This document shows, one piece after another, positions 27,201-36,735 of a stretch of 64,000 nt of DNA. Both the position numbers and the translations under genes were made by a program. Positions within the stretch are counted from its first letter, which is position 1; each line of letters starts with the position of its first letter. This DNA is from Paraescarpia echinospica (taxonomy: Eukaryota > Annelida > Polychaeta > Sabellida > Siboglinidae). The notes beneath the pieces are model-generated. The model was not told the origin of the DNA. It did not search any database and saw only the letters and a program-made list of their open reading frames with translations. Where the stretch lies: contig CM034542.1 in the NCBI GenBank assembly GCA_020002185.1, positions 56,177,280 through 56,241,279 of the forward strand, read 5' to 3'.

Positions 27201-27880
27201 ATGGATAGTGATCAATGTTGATACTTGATAAGTAGAGGAGCGTGGATAGTGATCAATGTTGATACTTGATAAGTAGAGGAGCATGGATAGTGATCAATGT
27301 TGATACTTGATAAGTAGAGGAGCAAGGATAGTGATCAGTGTTGATACTTGGTAAGTAGAGGAGCATGGATAGTGATCAGTGTTGATACTTGATAAGTAGA
27401 GGAGCAAGGATAGTGATCAATGTTGATTTTAAAAGGTATTTCTTGTGCCAACAGTAACTGGAAAATGTATTTGAGCAATTTTTGGTTAAAGGATTGCGAC
27501 ATCATGGAAGTAGTATTTATTTTGAGAATTCACTGAAGCAATTTATTGAGGTCTCTAAGATCTTTCTGCTAAAAGTGACATTATTTATAATACATAAACT
27601 CAGTAATAAACCACTGAAGCGATATACATTTATTGAGGTCTCTTTAAAAATTCAGCATAGCAGTGCAACTTATTTCAACCTATTCTCCCCACAGGACTCA
27701 ATTCTTGACATCCGTGTTCCCATCTTCAAAGGACCAGGGCAGCTTCCTGAGATCAAGTCGTACATGGACATCTTCCCCTTCCCATTCTACGTGCTCCTAC
27801 GGGATACGGGGTCATTGCCCCATACCCTCAGTGACGCACTCAGGCAGTGGTTTGAGCTTGTCACCGCCACTGACAAGTGA
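206..27880 (+). CDS. MDN1: Midasin, C-terminal part (31 coding exons; 5' end outside window)
   Basis: Giant dynein-related AAA ATPase that removes assembly factors (Rsa4/NLE1, Ytm1/WDR12) from pre-60S ribosomes; this role is known for the family. Exons read here: 206-347, 765-814, 1112-1208, 1719-1830, 2064-2169, 2940-3055, 3538-3619, 5167-5358, 6087-6163, 6571-6938, 7190-7266, 8301-8528, 9248-9385, 9961-10096, 10862-11004, 11532-11720, 12242-12389, 13104-13237, 14271-14402, 14923-15087, 15619-15729, 18006-18131, 18672-18863, 19642-19848, 20458-20556, 21181-21296, 22684-22858, 23663-23736, 24559-24673, 25180-25395, 27695-27880. Phases agree at every junction, giving 1482 codons then TGA, with no internal stop. 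Blocks such as LRRTKPSKRQYQ, DDSSSM, LAFESLAVI and SDGRGLFLEG are near-identical to vertebrate midasin as I remember it. All borders are AG/GT except the GC donor after 20556. The AAA ring and most of the linker lie upstream of the window. Confidence 0.96.
345..500. repeat. Short minisatellite just after midasin exon 1 here
   Basis: Four to five degenerate copies of a unit with GGTAGGGAGCAGTCATTGTT and TTTCAC, about 25-35 bp each, starting at the exon 206-347 splice donor. The donor sequence itself (GGTAGGGAG) is part of the repeated unit, so several donor-like GGTAGG sites follow the real one. Confidence 0.75.
1510..1570. repeat. ACGT/ACAT tetranucleotide microsatellite
   Basis: Runs of GTAC/ACGT followed by ACAT repeats in the intron between exons 1112-1208 and 1719-1830. 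Confidence 0.85.
2585..2860. repeat. 32-bp minisatellite in midasin intron
   Basis: About eight imperfect copies of a 32-bp unit containing CTAACTAAACCATCCACCTGG and TGACTGCCTTG. It ends about 80 bp before the acceptor of exon 2940-3055. Confidence 0.88.
3880..5016. mobile_element. Candidate TTAA-flanked TIR element in midasin intron
   Basis: Left end TTAAGGTAGCTGCAG (3880-3894) and right end ATGCAGCCACCTTAA (5002-5016) are inverted copies with two mismatches, and TTAA sits at both outer edges. TTAA duplication is the piggyBac hallmark, but no transposase is seen in the 1.1-kb interior, so this would be a non-autonomous copy. The interior is AT-rich and otherwise featureless. Confidence 0.5.
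5885..6050 (+). repeat. SINE-like repeat, 5'-truncated copy
   Basis: Matches the non-tRNA part of the SINE at 54621-54953: the block GCAGCATGGCTGAATGCTTCC, the phrase GGTCTGCCA, TGTAAAGCGCT and a TATATAAGA end. The tRNA-like head is absent. It lies in the intron before midasin exon 6087-6163. Confidence 0.7.
7818..8215. mobile_element. TIR element whose right end is tandemly amplified (50-bp unit)
   Basis: The left terminus TTACTGTAACGACTGGATG (7818 on) is an inverted imperfect copy of the right terminus ending near 8011 (CATCCATTACAGTAGTTTAC). The right end is then repeated about four more times as a 50-bp unit containing AATGTCCAAATACGTACAG and CCATTACAGTAGTTTAC up to about 8215. Related termini occur near 16760-17010 and 19945-20195. 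Confidence 0.72.
9709..9937 (-). mobile_element. MITE copy 1, TAA target duplication, beside a midasin splice acceptor
   Basis: Ends GGGATCACCTCA and TGAGATGATCCC are inverted. Inner motifs GTCCGATATCAGAC and GTCTGATATCAGAC lie near each end. TAA flanks both sides (3 bp before 9709 and 9938-9940). It aligns in reverse orientation along its length with the element at 58223-58440. The 3-bp TWA-type duplication fits PIF/Harbinger MITEs. It ends 23 bp before exon 9961-10096. Confidence 0.85.
10609..10800. mobile_element. CAGTAGAACCTC-type (pogo/Tigger-like) MITE fragment
   Basis: Starts CAGTAGAACCTCAC and contains repeated GTGACCTCA/TGAGGTGACC blocks. It shares the start with repeats at 18233, 21304 and 57395. 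The right boundary is unclear. Confidence 0.5.
13525..13560. repeat. Perfect 16-bp-stem hairpin
   Basis: AGTGAAGGTTTAGTAC (13525-13540), loop GATT, then the exact reverse complement (13545-13560). It lies deep in the intron between exons 13104-13237 and 14271-14402. No transposon borders were found around it. Confidence 0.9.
13642..13875. repeat. Two tandem copies of a ~120-bp intronic unit
   Basis: Each copy has TAGCTGTATCA, GACAGTGGTGGAATTA or a variant, GTGCAGTAATT and ATGGCTGAATGC. The last motif is shared with the SINE family seen at 5885, 54621 and 61245. Confidence 0.6.
15773..16118. mobile_element. Possible TIR element (weak)
   Basis: GAAATGTCGTATTTTAA near 15775 is matched in inverted orientation by TTAAAATATGACATTTC near 16100-16114 (one mismatch over 17). 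No clear target duplication and no coding capacity. Confidence 0.35.
17536..17985. repeat. 55-57-bp minisatellite abutting midasin exon 18006-18131
   Basis: About eight near-identical copies of a unit with CAGTTATCACGGTAGTTGAC, AGTTGTAATGATAATGTGAT and GTGAGAGTATATATA. Length differs by 2 bp through an extra AT in the TATA run. The array ends about 20 bp before the exon's acceptor. Confidence 0.93.
18233..18330. mobile_element. CAGTGGAACCCC-type MITE fragment
   Basis: Starts TA-CAGTGGAACCCCATTG, continues with AAGGTGATTATTGAAATTAGCG and ends near ACTGTTA. Same family start as 10609, 21304 and 57395; TA-flanked CAGT...ACTG ends fit a pogo/Tigger-like family. It lies in the intron following exon 18006-18131. 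Confidence 0.5.
19945..20195. mobile_element. TIR element in midasin intron
   Basis: The left end GTAATTACGGTATGTATTCAG and the right end (CTGTGTGTATTC reading inward on the minus strand, near 20160-20180) are imperfect inverted copies. They share the GTATTC(G/A)GACA core with 7818-8011 and 16760-17010. Confidence 0.55.
21304..21480. mobile_element. CAATGAAACCTC-type MITE fragment directly at a midasin splice donor
   Basis: The donor of exon 21181-21296 reads GTAAGTA and the repeat begins at once (CAATGAAACCTCAATG), with TA at 21302-21303 as the putative target base pair. The inner part (AAGTAACCTGAATAGCGAGG) matches the element at 57395. The right end is not clear. Confidence 0.6.
22860..23345. 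repeat. Purine-rich (GGGAGTAAGGGATGG) minisatellite
   Basis: About 480 bp of G/A-only repeats, basic phrase GGGAGTAAGGGATGGGGGAGTGA with variable length, in the intron directly after the MIDAS D-x-S-x-S exon. The strand is nearly pure purine, so the long Pro/Ser/Leu frames on the other strand are by-products. Confidence 0.92.
23790..24110. repeat. 33-bp minisatellite, open in frame on both strands
   Basis: About ten copies of GTGCTTGGTAACCTACATGT + TCTACTGCCTATA. 33 bp is 11 codons and the unit has no stop in one frame per strand, giving 11-residue repeat peptides (VLGNLHVLLPI on plus, GSRTCRLPSTI on minus). It lies in the intron between exons 23663-23736 and 24559-24673; there is no evidence that it is translated. 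Confidence 0.93.
25499..27427. repeat. 41-bp minisatellite, about 47 copies, in the last midasin intron
   Basis: Units of the form TACTTGATAAGTAGAGGAGC + A(A/T)GGATAGTGATCAATGTTGA. Two main variants alternate irregularly (GCAAGG and GCATGG). The array occupies most of the intron between exons 25180-25395 and 27695-27880, ending about 270 bp before the final exon. Very few indels, so it is young or homogenised. Confidence 0.97.
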
Positions 27881-29020
27881 CAACGATGATATAGTGATGC
27901 AGATGACAGTGACACAGACCACAATGACAAAGAGACATAGATGTGAAGACATATCCAGATCACATGTGGCTGTAACGTCATGGGTTTTATAAATAATGAG
28001 CATGTGACATCCCTTCGATGTGACTTTGACAAAGATAAAACAGTGCCTTCGAAGAAGATGACACAGTGACATAGACAAAGATGAACAATTTAGAAAGACA
28101 CATATATCCAGAATTGGAGTCTGGAGGCAGTAGAGTTATGGGGAAATATAAATCATGTTGCTATTTTCAGTTGGTTCATCATTGTACTTTTCAGGGCTAC
28201 TGAAAGTTTTACTCCAGCTTAACAAAACTACATTCAATGCGGGCTTTTATACAGTATGTTTGTGATTATGATGTATATACTGGACAGTTGTTCAGTTTTG
28301 GTTGTAAGATATGCAACGTAAATATGTTTGTTCAGTTGCTACCAATGTGTTCTTTTCCATTTCAGTTACTGCTATATGAGTGATATCGTTTGTGGTGTAC
28401 AAGTGTTCATGGTGGAACAAGAGCTTTATAATAACATTATTGTTCTGTTTAAGCTGTTCCAAAACGTTACTGTTGTTTCGGCATACAGTTTGAGGGCTTT
28501 TGAAATGTTGCCCCCCCCCCTTTCTTGGAGGACCCTGAAAAGGTCAGATAGATACTTGATGTGTTCTTTGTGTATCAGGTGAATTGCATAATTTGAAAAT
28601 GTCAGAATTTGTTTAACAGGATTGGTTAAAATGCATATTGTACAGTGATTGGGTAATGTGAGATGCATTGCTATACAGGTGCACAAGTATGATATGATCA
28701 TGTAGATTTAATTAAAACTTCTTGTATGGATACGCTTTATTAGAAATGGAGTTGTGATCTTGGTCTACAATATAGTCTGAATAACTTTGGTGTTAAATTA
28801 TGCTTTCTTTTCATTGCATTAAAAAAGAACCAAGGTGAAAACCATTGGAAGTGGTATGACAGTTTGCTGTACTGTTTACAATAGTTGTTTAAGTGGAATT
28901 AACTTAGTTTAGGTGGAGTTAAGAATCAGTTAAGTAATTCAGTGATATCATAATTATTGAACACCAGCAGGGTTCAAACCTGCCACACATAACATGGAAA
29001 CACTATTGTAATAAATAGCA
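27881..29020 (+). other. Probable midasin 3' UTR and downstream region
   Basis: After the TGA at 27878-27880 no further coding exon is seen. Candidate poly(A) signals are ATTAAA near 28818 and AATAAA at 29010-29015; which one is used cannot be decided from sequence. A run of 11 C residues lies near 28508. Short open frames here have no recognisable motif. Confidence 0.45.
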
Positions 29021-29569
29021 CAGTTCGACGGTGTTTAGACAAACAACTGACATAATATATTTGCATTTACAACACAATACTTTAACAGCAGTCACAATAT
29101 ATATTGTTTACATTGTTAGAGAAGACATATTGGTAGCATGGTACATATACATACCGGTATTTGAAATTTTCAATGAATCCAGTATTGTTTGTTTGATGTA
29201 GGCAACTCCTGTTTGCATATAATTATGTTGTTGCATTGTTAAAAATACACCAATTAAAATTATAAATACACACATTGCAACTTATTCCACATTATTACTG
29301 GCTTATACTATTATTCCATGGTGTACTTTTATTATAATTCCAAAGGAATTGTTTATGTTGAACTGGCTGCAACAGTTGTTAGTCAAACTAGTTAACATGT
29401 CATCGTACGGTCAGTGTATGCATTCTAGGCTTGAAACAAACGACACTACCGCAGTACCACGGAATTGCATGACACGATTTGGCCTGGGACACTAATAAAA
29501 ATAATATTTATATATATTATATTAAGTGCAGTACATTAGCCTCATTCATGAATCATTGTGACATTCATT

Positions 29570-29930
29570 TCACAGGACATTGGGCCAGACCGTGATTAGA
29601 ACACAACCAGACACAGCAGCGGCATGGGACAGGTTCGCATACTCGAGTCGAACCAGATGGCGACGCCGACAGTTGCACTCCCATCCCCAAAAGGGACTGG
29701 CAATTGTACTTGAAAAATGTGGAAAACAAAAAGGAGCTATTTTCCTTTATCAGTAAACAGCTGGTCAAGACTGACATGGATGGAAGACTCCTCAACACAG
29801 AGTCTGAGGTGGTGTTCTCCAACAAGCCATGTGTCGGCACTCCAGCCCTGCAACCGTCTATGCAGAGGCAGATACACGTATCATCTTGCATCTAGCCTCT
29901 AAGTCATGCCTCGTCTCAGGTCTGCTATAC
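29570..29930 (+). pseudogene. Broken XPG/FEN-like transposon ORF fragment
   Basis: One frame reads IPKRDWQLYLKNVENKK followed by ELFSFISKQL and, after a frame change near 29850, AEADTRIILHLASKSCL (from 29862). The pattern (Trp-x-x-Leu...NK-x-ELF...EADTR) is that of an uncharacterised repeat-encoded protein family of many invertebrates, and is the same family as the ORF remnants at 43185-43970. The EADTR block resembles the acidic EAEA motif of the XPG-I region; that link is my inference. It is frameshifted and lacks a start. Confidence 0.6.
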
Positions 29931-30199
29931 CTGTATAAATGATTCTGCTGAAACAGAAGATGTCCGAACACATTTATTATATTATTTCATAATGTTACAA
30001 GAAACTGCTAGCAATGCAATTCAGGAGGTACTAAATATATTAAATTAACTAACTTGTATGTAACAAAAGTGTATGAGATGCTGGTCTCACGTACAATTTT
30101 TGGGTGAAATGCTCTAAACGAAAAATAACCGTGATGTGGTGCCGCCCTCTGCTGATCATCGTGTAATACTGACAACAGTAGCCGACGGATATTGCCGAA

Positions 30200-32555
30200 G
30201 CCGCTCACCGAAACATTCGAACGTTCGAAATTGGAGGGGCTAGGGGCACTTGAGTTGGAACAACAATGTTGCTTTTCTTTACGTATTTAAAAGTAGAAAT
30301 GTAATAGATTATCTTGGCAAAACGACATCAAACTTACATTTTCACAAGTGGGGAAACGAAACAACAGTTGTTTTCGTTGTAATTTTTTACAACATTACAC
30401 TATAAACTATGTCAGATATCGAGCTCGTGCCCATTTTTCGTTGAAGTGAATGCTCCTAAACGCGACGGGCCACGTCAAAACGATAGGACGCAAATCACCC
30501 GACGGGTAGCAGCTTTAAAGCACGCCTGTGTAATAACCGTTTCAAGTTGCAGCGAAATCTAATCCTTAAAATACTAATGATGTTAATGTAATTTTATCCA
30601 AAATTAAAAAAATTACGATCAATGCGTTGTTACGAGGAAACAAGTTGAAAGTCGGCAAAATATTAATGCATTCTCGTCCAACTGAATTAGCGGCGCCGTC
30701 TGTTGACATCCCGACCCTAGTCTTCGCTTTCCTCCTGGGCAAACTGGATGTATCGAAAACTTTCACAGCTTCGTCGCTTATCACAGACAGACAGGGTATA
30801 CATACTCGTTTTCGCTGAGTAGCTTCATTTATTCCCGTTGCCACTTCGTATCTAGTCCACGATTTGCGCCATGACTTTCATTGACTACACGCAGATTTGT
30901 CGTTTATATTCAGGGGTTTGGCCTTGGGCGGCGGAATGCTCGACGTAGCCATTAGCAATTGGTACCGTTAGCGAGTAGCGGCAACAATCACAGTGTCAAT
31001 TACAGCCGTAAATTGCAACATGCTGATTTTTACTAGACTGCCGGACTAGTTGGTAGGTAGGTTTACTAGTCCGCCGTAATCTTTACTAGTGTACGGACTA
31101 GCGGACTAGTGCCGTGGGTAGTTCTACCCATGGACTAATGCACAAAGTTAATTTATGAACTCGCTACAACTTCTAGACACTGCGTTACGTTTGCTTGTTT
31201 CATCGTTGATGTTCTTACAATAAACAAAGCCGTTCGTTTACACCGGGTCTCCGATTCCATACCGTCTATTGGACTATTAGGCTACAGTTCCTACGGCTAC
31301 GATCTTGCAGAGCCAGACGTCCCTATCGTTGATGTGTATTGTATTATAATGACTATTAACCGGTAACCAATCCTGGGTAACGGATATACCACGTTCCTTT
31401 AAATGTTCGGGTGCTTCAAAGACAGAGTTAACAAATATTTCTCCTCACTTATGTTACAACAGTGGAGCTTAAATTTGCACTACAAAATGACTACCATACA
31501 TCATCACGTCTGTAGAATCATGGACATTCATTTTAAATATACAAGTAGTTTTAATTGTGTGTTTAATTATTGAAATTATAAATGGAGAATATTAATAACA
31601 GCAAATTTTTAAAAATATATTCACATTCAAATTACATTGATGTTCATAATATACATTAGTTTTTTGTTCACTTTTGATTGACATTAAAATAAACTTTAAA
31701 AAAGAAATGTGTCCTCTTCAAATTATAACTAAAACATTTATAAATAAAAAAAGGAAATACATATCTTTATTGGTGTTACTATGTAATTTGCTCTGCTATT
31801 TTCTCTAGATATCTAGAGAAAAATATGGATAGTACCTGACTGTGAAATAGAAAGTTTTACTATACACTATTACCAACTAATTCATTTTTGATTCAAGAAA
31901 AAATCTAAATACCATAAACATAACATATTCTACTAATTCCGATATCTCAAAGCAACAATAAGGATTATATTACTCATGTCTGATGTAATAGTGAATTCTG
32001 ATTTAAAAAATATTGTAAGCGCGTGCGATTAATACTATGACTTAAATGTATCGTTTACGCGTGTACCGATCGTACGATGTGCAGGCGATGGTTTAATTGG
32101 CTACGTGTTGCTACCAAAAAACAATTAGTGCGTTGCGATAAAAACAATTAGATCTGTCATTTAACGCGGGCAATTGGCACGAACCTAGGGACTACGAAAG
32201 CTCGGTATTTCGGGTAGTGTGTTTGCTGGTATTATTTTTGTCCAATCAATTGAAGCGGAAATTTGTCACTAACACACCTTCATCTCCTCGTCCACTCTCC
32301 CAGTCCGGGGTAAATGAGCTATAAAAATCAGCGAGACGTTAGTTTGTTGCTTATTTCTTGCTATTTTAGTTTTTTGACCTAACATTCATGCGTTCAAGAA
32401 TGTAACGTACATACGTCGTGTATATGCCTTAATAATCACTATTTCCCATATATAAACGTATTTAGGCCTACTAAACCTTTGGTTAGTATGGGTAAATCGT
32501 CGACGAATTTGTTTCAGAGAGTGCGAAGTGCATTGTTTGTAGGTAAAGTAGTAGG
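30200..32555. other. Intergenic, no gene recognised
   Basis: No coding or RNA gene seen. It holds a cluster of ACTAGT/CTAGTCCG motifs (31030-31140) and a perfect 24-bp palindrome (31799-31822). Confidence 0.5.
31799..31822. repeat. Perfect 24-bp palindrome
   Basis: TTTTCTCTAGAT followed directly by its reverse complement. No loop and no known function. Confidence 0.9.
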
Positions 32556-34760
32556 CAAACTCTGCCGATGCCGGTCCCAAGTCCGGATATAAAAAGAGGG
32601 TTGGGCTTACAATCTTTTCCCGTAAAAACAGGTTGTTACGAAAACATAGACCAAAGGAATTGTACTGAACTTGGAAAAGGGAGAGCCTTCCCCATGGAGA
32701 GTACGATGCTATGTAACGAAAGCCGAAAGGAAGCTACATCGCTGATGCCCTTTTTATCTTCCAAGAAAAGGTCAAAAATCGGAAAATGGAACGTGAGAAC
32801 CATGTACAAGTAAACAAAGCAGCCCAAATAGCAAGGGAACGACGTGCCTACAACATGACAGTATTAGGACTATGCGAAACAAGGTGGACACAGTCAGGAC
32901 AAGTCATACTGAATACAGGAGAAATTATACTTTACTCGGGGCATGAAGAAGAAGATGACAATCACACAGAAGGAGTGGCATTCATGGTTGTCACAAGAAG
33001 CACTCATCAGCTGGGAAGTAGGGAGCCAAGAATCATCTACGCAGCATTAAAAACAAAGAAGAAAAAGATCAAGCTAAACATCATACAGTGCTATACACCA
33101 ACATATGACAAGGATGAAGAAACGAAGGAGGACTTCATTGCTCGACAAACTGAAGGAAAAGGACGTGGCGATGCTCATAGTACATTTCAATGCAAGAGAG
33201 GATCAACCAACAGCGGGTTCGAAGAAGTCATGGACAGACATGCACCGGGTACAATGAATGAAAATGGCTAGATGTTGGCAAGACTTCTGCGCATTAAACA
33301 TGCTCATTGGCGGTAGCATATTCACACACAACAGAATTCACAAAGCTACATGGATATCGCCAGGCCACAGAATAGAAAACCAAATCGACCACATATCTAT
33401 AGAAAGAAAGTTCAGAAGATCACTGCAAGACCTACGGGTACACACAGGAGCAGATATTAACAAGATTGCCACCCGGAGAATTAACTCTAGGTGGCAGGTG
33501 GACAAGGAAGCCCTTTGGCTTATCGAGAGTCCAACCCTTTTATCTATGTGTATCCCGCCCGTCTGAGGTATGTGTCGATTTTATTTTTAAACAAATTCAC
33601 GCTACTAGCACCCACACAATCAGCAGATAATCTGTTCCATTCATTTACAGTCCTTTGTGAAAATGAAAACTTTCTTATATCTAATCTACTCTGCTCCTTT
33701 GCTAATGTAACTTCATGTCCTCTAGTCCTTCTATCTTTCTTAACTGAGAAAAATATATTTCTATCAATATTTTCATAACCATTCAATATTTTAAACACTT
33801 CTATCTGATCTCCTCTCAATCTCCTGGTCTCTAGTGTTGTTAAACCGCATTTTTAGGCGTATTTCGTAACTAAGATCCCTCAGTTTTGGTATCATTTTAG
33901 TTGCTCTCCTCTGTACTCTTTCTAGCATATGTATGTCCTTCCTGCGATATGGTCTCCACGCTTGAATACAATATTCTAAATGAGGCCTAACTATTGTTTT
34001 GTACAGCGGTATTATTAGCTCTTTTTCCTTATACGTTATGTTTCGCCTAATTAATCCAAGGATTTGATTTCCCTTTGAAGCTGCAATTCCGCACTGCTCT
34101 GAAACCTTCATATCAGCACTAATGGTTAACCCTAAGTCCTTTTCTGGAGATACAGTCTCAGACCATCAGATAATGCTGGCCAGACTGAAGATGAAGCTGA
34201 AGAAGAGAGATGTAAAGAGGAGCACCAGAACAAGATACAATGTCGACTTCCTAAAGGACAGAGTCACAACAGACATTCCGACTCACAATCAGCAAAATTA
34301 CAAGACCTTCTCGAAGAACATAGACATAGACACCCAGTGAGAAAGATCAAGGAAACATGGACCAGCACATGCAACGAGGTCCTGGTTAAGAAAAAATACC
34401 AACAAATGCCTGTGCAGAATCATACACCTAAAGTGGTCAGACAAGGTACCCAACACTACGCTATGGGAATGGACCAAACAACTACCAAAAGAAAACGAAA
34501 TAAAGAAGAGAAATGGAGGTGGTTAGGACATGCACTGAGGAAACCTGCAACAAACATCACACAACAAGCAATTACATGGAACCCCCCCAGGGAAGAGAAG
34601 AAGAGGAAGGTCGAGAAACACCTGGCAGAGAGGCACGGAGAGCAAAAGAAAGCAGATGACAAAAATCTGGAGAGAAATTGGCATCAAACCGACAACAATG
34701 GAGGACCGTGGTCGATGGCATATGCTCCCCGCGAGCAAACGGGGCTAAGTAAGTAAGTAA
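32556..34760 (+). mobile_element. LINE (APE endonuclease/RT type), internally deleted and interrupted
   Basis: Plus-strand fragments read as an APE-type endonuclease: KIGKWNVRTMYK, LGLCETRWTQSGQ, GEIILYSGHEEEDDNHTEG, IHKATWISPGHR and NQIDHISI. After an inserted CR1/L2-like copy (33457-34147) the frame resumes with SDHQIMLARLK. The reverse transcriptase is largely deleted, and the C-terminal RWLGHALRKPATNITQQAIT block is retained near 34515-34580. The 3' end is a TAAG tetranucleotide run (34748-34762). It resembles the RTE/'craniofacial development protein 2'-like group; the clade is not certain. Frameshifts and deletions make it inactive. Confidence 0.85.
33457..34147 (-). mobile_element. CR1/L2-like LINE copy A, 5'-truncated, nested
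   Basis: The minus strand encodes the end of an RT ORF: ILGLIRRNITYKEKELIIPL, PHLEYCIQAWRPYRRKDIHM, ERVQRRATKMIPKLRDLSYE and FKNKIDTYLRRAGYT, with a frameshift near 33850. The 3' end (left side) has a hairpin-forming block and TTAACAAG tail. It is flanked by AGATA on both sides (33452-33456 and 34148-34152), a target duplication inside the host LINE. Confidence 0.9.
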
Positions 34761-35213
34761 GTATTTTAGGAAAATGGGTATTCAAGTATCCTCTGTTAAG
34801 GATTTGGAACATGAACGAAGACCCTAATGCACTGGCAACGGAGTATAGGTGGTGAGTGTGAACCCTAAACACTGACATCTGATAAAATAAGTTTAGCCCT
34901 TTCGGGTAGATGGTATTTCCTGCAAAAAAGGGTGAATTAAACATAAAAAAGAGAAACATGTATGATTAACGGTACGTCCAAATAACGACTATCGGTCTAC
35001 AACGGACACGAGAATGCGTGATTATCCAATCATCGCACAGGAATGCATTCAGCCCCTACATTCCCATGTCAACAGACATTAAACAATGACCAATTGGACA
35101 AGACTGAGGATAGCAACCGGGGGTTACTTTCCTCAGACCTGTTAAGTAAAATAGATGAATACATATTTTTGTTTTGATTTTAACCGGGTATGGTGTATCT
35201 AAATGAACTAGAT
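34541..35213. repeat. Duplicated block, copy 1 (LINE 3' end plus downstream)
   Basis: LINE C-terminal/3' end with TAAG tail, then about 450 bp (from AGGAAAATGGGT through ATGAACGAAGACCCTAATGC to AATGAACTAGAT). The same order, diverged by point changes and small indels, recurs at 36731-37400. Copy 1 continues after the nested LINE at 36521. Confidence 0.85.
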
Positions 35214-36520
35214 TTAATAACAAGATTTAACAAGATTGCCACCCGGAGAATTAACTCTAGGTGGCAGGTGGACAAGGAAGCCCTTTGGCTTATCGAGAGT
35301 CCAACCCTTTTATCTATGTGTATCCCGCCCTTTTAAGGTATGTGTCGAATTTATTTTAAAATATATTCACGCTTCTAGCACCCACACAATCAGCAGATAA
35401 TCTGTTCCATTCATTTACAGTCCTTTGTAAAAATTAGAACTTTCTTATATATAATCTACACTGCTCCTTTGCTAATGTAACTTCATGTCCTCTAGTCCTT
35501 CTATCTTTCTTAACTGAAAAAAAATATTTCTATCAATATTTTCATAACCATTCATTATTTTAAACTCTTCTATCTTATCTCCTCTCAATCTCCTGGTCTC
35601 TAGTGTTGTTAAACCACATTCTTTTAGACGAATTTCATAACTAAGATCCCTCAGTTTTGGTATCATTTTAGTCGCTCTCCTCTGCACTCTTTCTAGCATA
35701 TATATGTCCTTCCTGCGATACGGCCTCCACGCTTGTACACAATATTCTAAATGAGGCCTCGCTATTGCTTTGTACAGCGGTTCTTTTTCCTTATACGCTA
35801 TATTTCGCCTAATTAATCCAATGATTTGATTTCCCTTTGAAGCTGCAATTCCGCATGCTCTGAAACCTTCATATCAGCACTAACGGTTAACCCTAAGTCT
35901 TTTTCTTTTACAGTAGTACTTAGTACAGTACCCGCCATTGTATATTCTACCTCTTCGTTCCCATGTCCTGCGTGGAGGCATTTACATTTCCCAAAATTGA
36001 ACAGCATTTGCCATTTTTCAGACCATTTGATCAACCTGTCAAGATCATCTTGTAAATGCTGTCTGTCTCCATCACTTTTAATCCTTCTAAACACTTTTGT
36101 ATCATCCGCAAATTTCAACACCTTGCTTGTTATTTTATCATCGAAATCGTTGATATATATTAAGAATAATATAGGTCCTAGTACTGATCCCTGTGGCACC
36201 CCACTCAATACCGATTTCCAGTTTGAAGCCTCCCCATCAACTACTACACGTTGTCTTCTGTCAATCAGCCATTTTTCTATCCAGTTTATTATACTATTTC
36301 CTATGCCATGGGCCTTTAGTTTAAGCAGTACTCTTTGATGTGGTACTTTGTCGAAATCTAAGTAGACGATATCTGCTGGTGATCCCTCATCTACCCACTT
36401 AGTGATGTCTTCCAAAAAACATAACATATTAGTTAAGCATGACCTCGCTTTAAAAAAAAACCATGTTGAGATGGGTTTATCAAGTTATGTTTAACAAGAA
36501 AATCCACCATGTGATCTTTA
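35214..36520 (-). mobile_element. CR1/L2-like LINE copy B with RT motifs
   Basis: Minus-strand RT: KDHMVDFLVKHNLINPSQHG at the truncated 5' end, DIVYLDFDKVPHQR (motif A region with a short deletion), SGVPQGSVLGPILFLIYIND (motif B), KVLKFADDTKVF (motif C, FADD), then the same C-terminal blocks as copies A and C. Frameshifts occur near 35820 and 35500. It is flanked by AGAT (35210-35213 and 36521-36524). The related block at about 37345 is uninterrupted, so it marks the empty site and defines both ends. Confidence 0.92.
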
Positions 36521-36556
36521 AGATACGTGGTGAATGGTTTTCATGATATACATTGT

Positions 36557-36735
36557 AGAATGCAGACATTGCTCATCCTGGGCTACAGTTTCGTCCGGCG
36601 TGTGTCCGATGAGATCAACTGGGAGGGCATCGATCTAGGATATCAGATCGAACGAGTCGAGGTGCGGGGCATTGGCGGTATGCAGGTGTACCGGAAACTG
36701 CCATTTGTTCGCCAGGTGGCACCATTGATCAAACA
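36557..36735 (+). pseudogene. Fragment of a LINE ORF1-like SGNH/esterase
   Basis: MQTLLILGYSFVRRVSDEIN, then GIGGMQVYRKLPFVR. The LGxSFVRR start resembles SGNH-hydrolase (esterase) modules carried by some LINE ORF1s and YR retroelements. The frame runs straight into the LINE 3' end at about 36733 because the middle is deleted. Confidence 0.5.

Larger units (their letters stand above)
20458..27880 (+). other. MDN1: Midasin MIDAS (VWA-like) domain (exons 25-31)
   Basis: About residues 1157-1482. The metal-ion-dependent adhesion site signature D-x-S-x-S is present as DDSSS near residue 1274 (exon 27), followed by LAFESLAVIANALTLLEVGE (exon 28), SFGES (exon 28/29 junction), KKTKIAQ (exon 29), LLIVSDGRGLFLEGME (exon 30) and VPIFKGPGQLPEIKSYM with the terminal ALRQWFELVTATDK (exon 31). 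In the family this domain binds the UBL domains of Rsa4/NLE1 and Ytm1/WDR12 through a shared Mg ion. All visible metal-site residues are intact. The C-terminus ends as in animal homologues. Confidence 0.94.

Noticed and set aside
25499..27427. CRISPR-like array (regular 41-bp units)
   Set aside because: The units are contiguous tandem repeats with no unique spacers, inside an intron of a eukaryotic gene.
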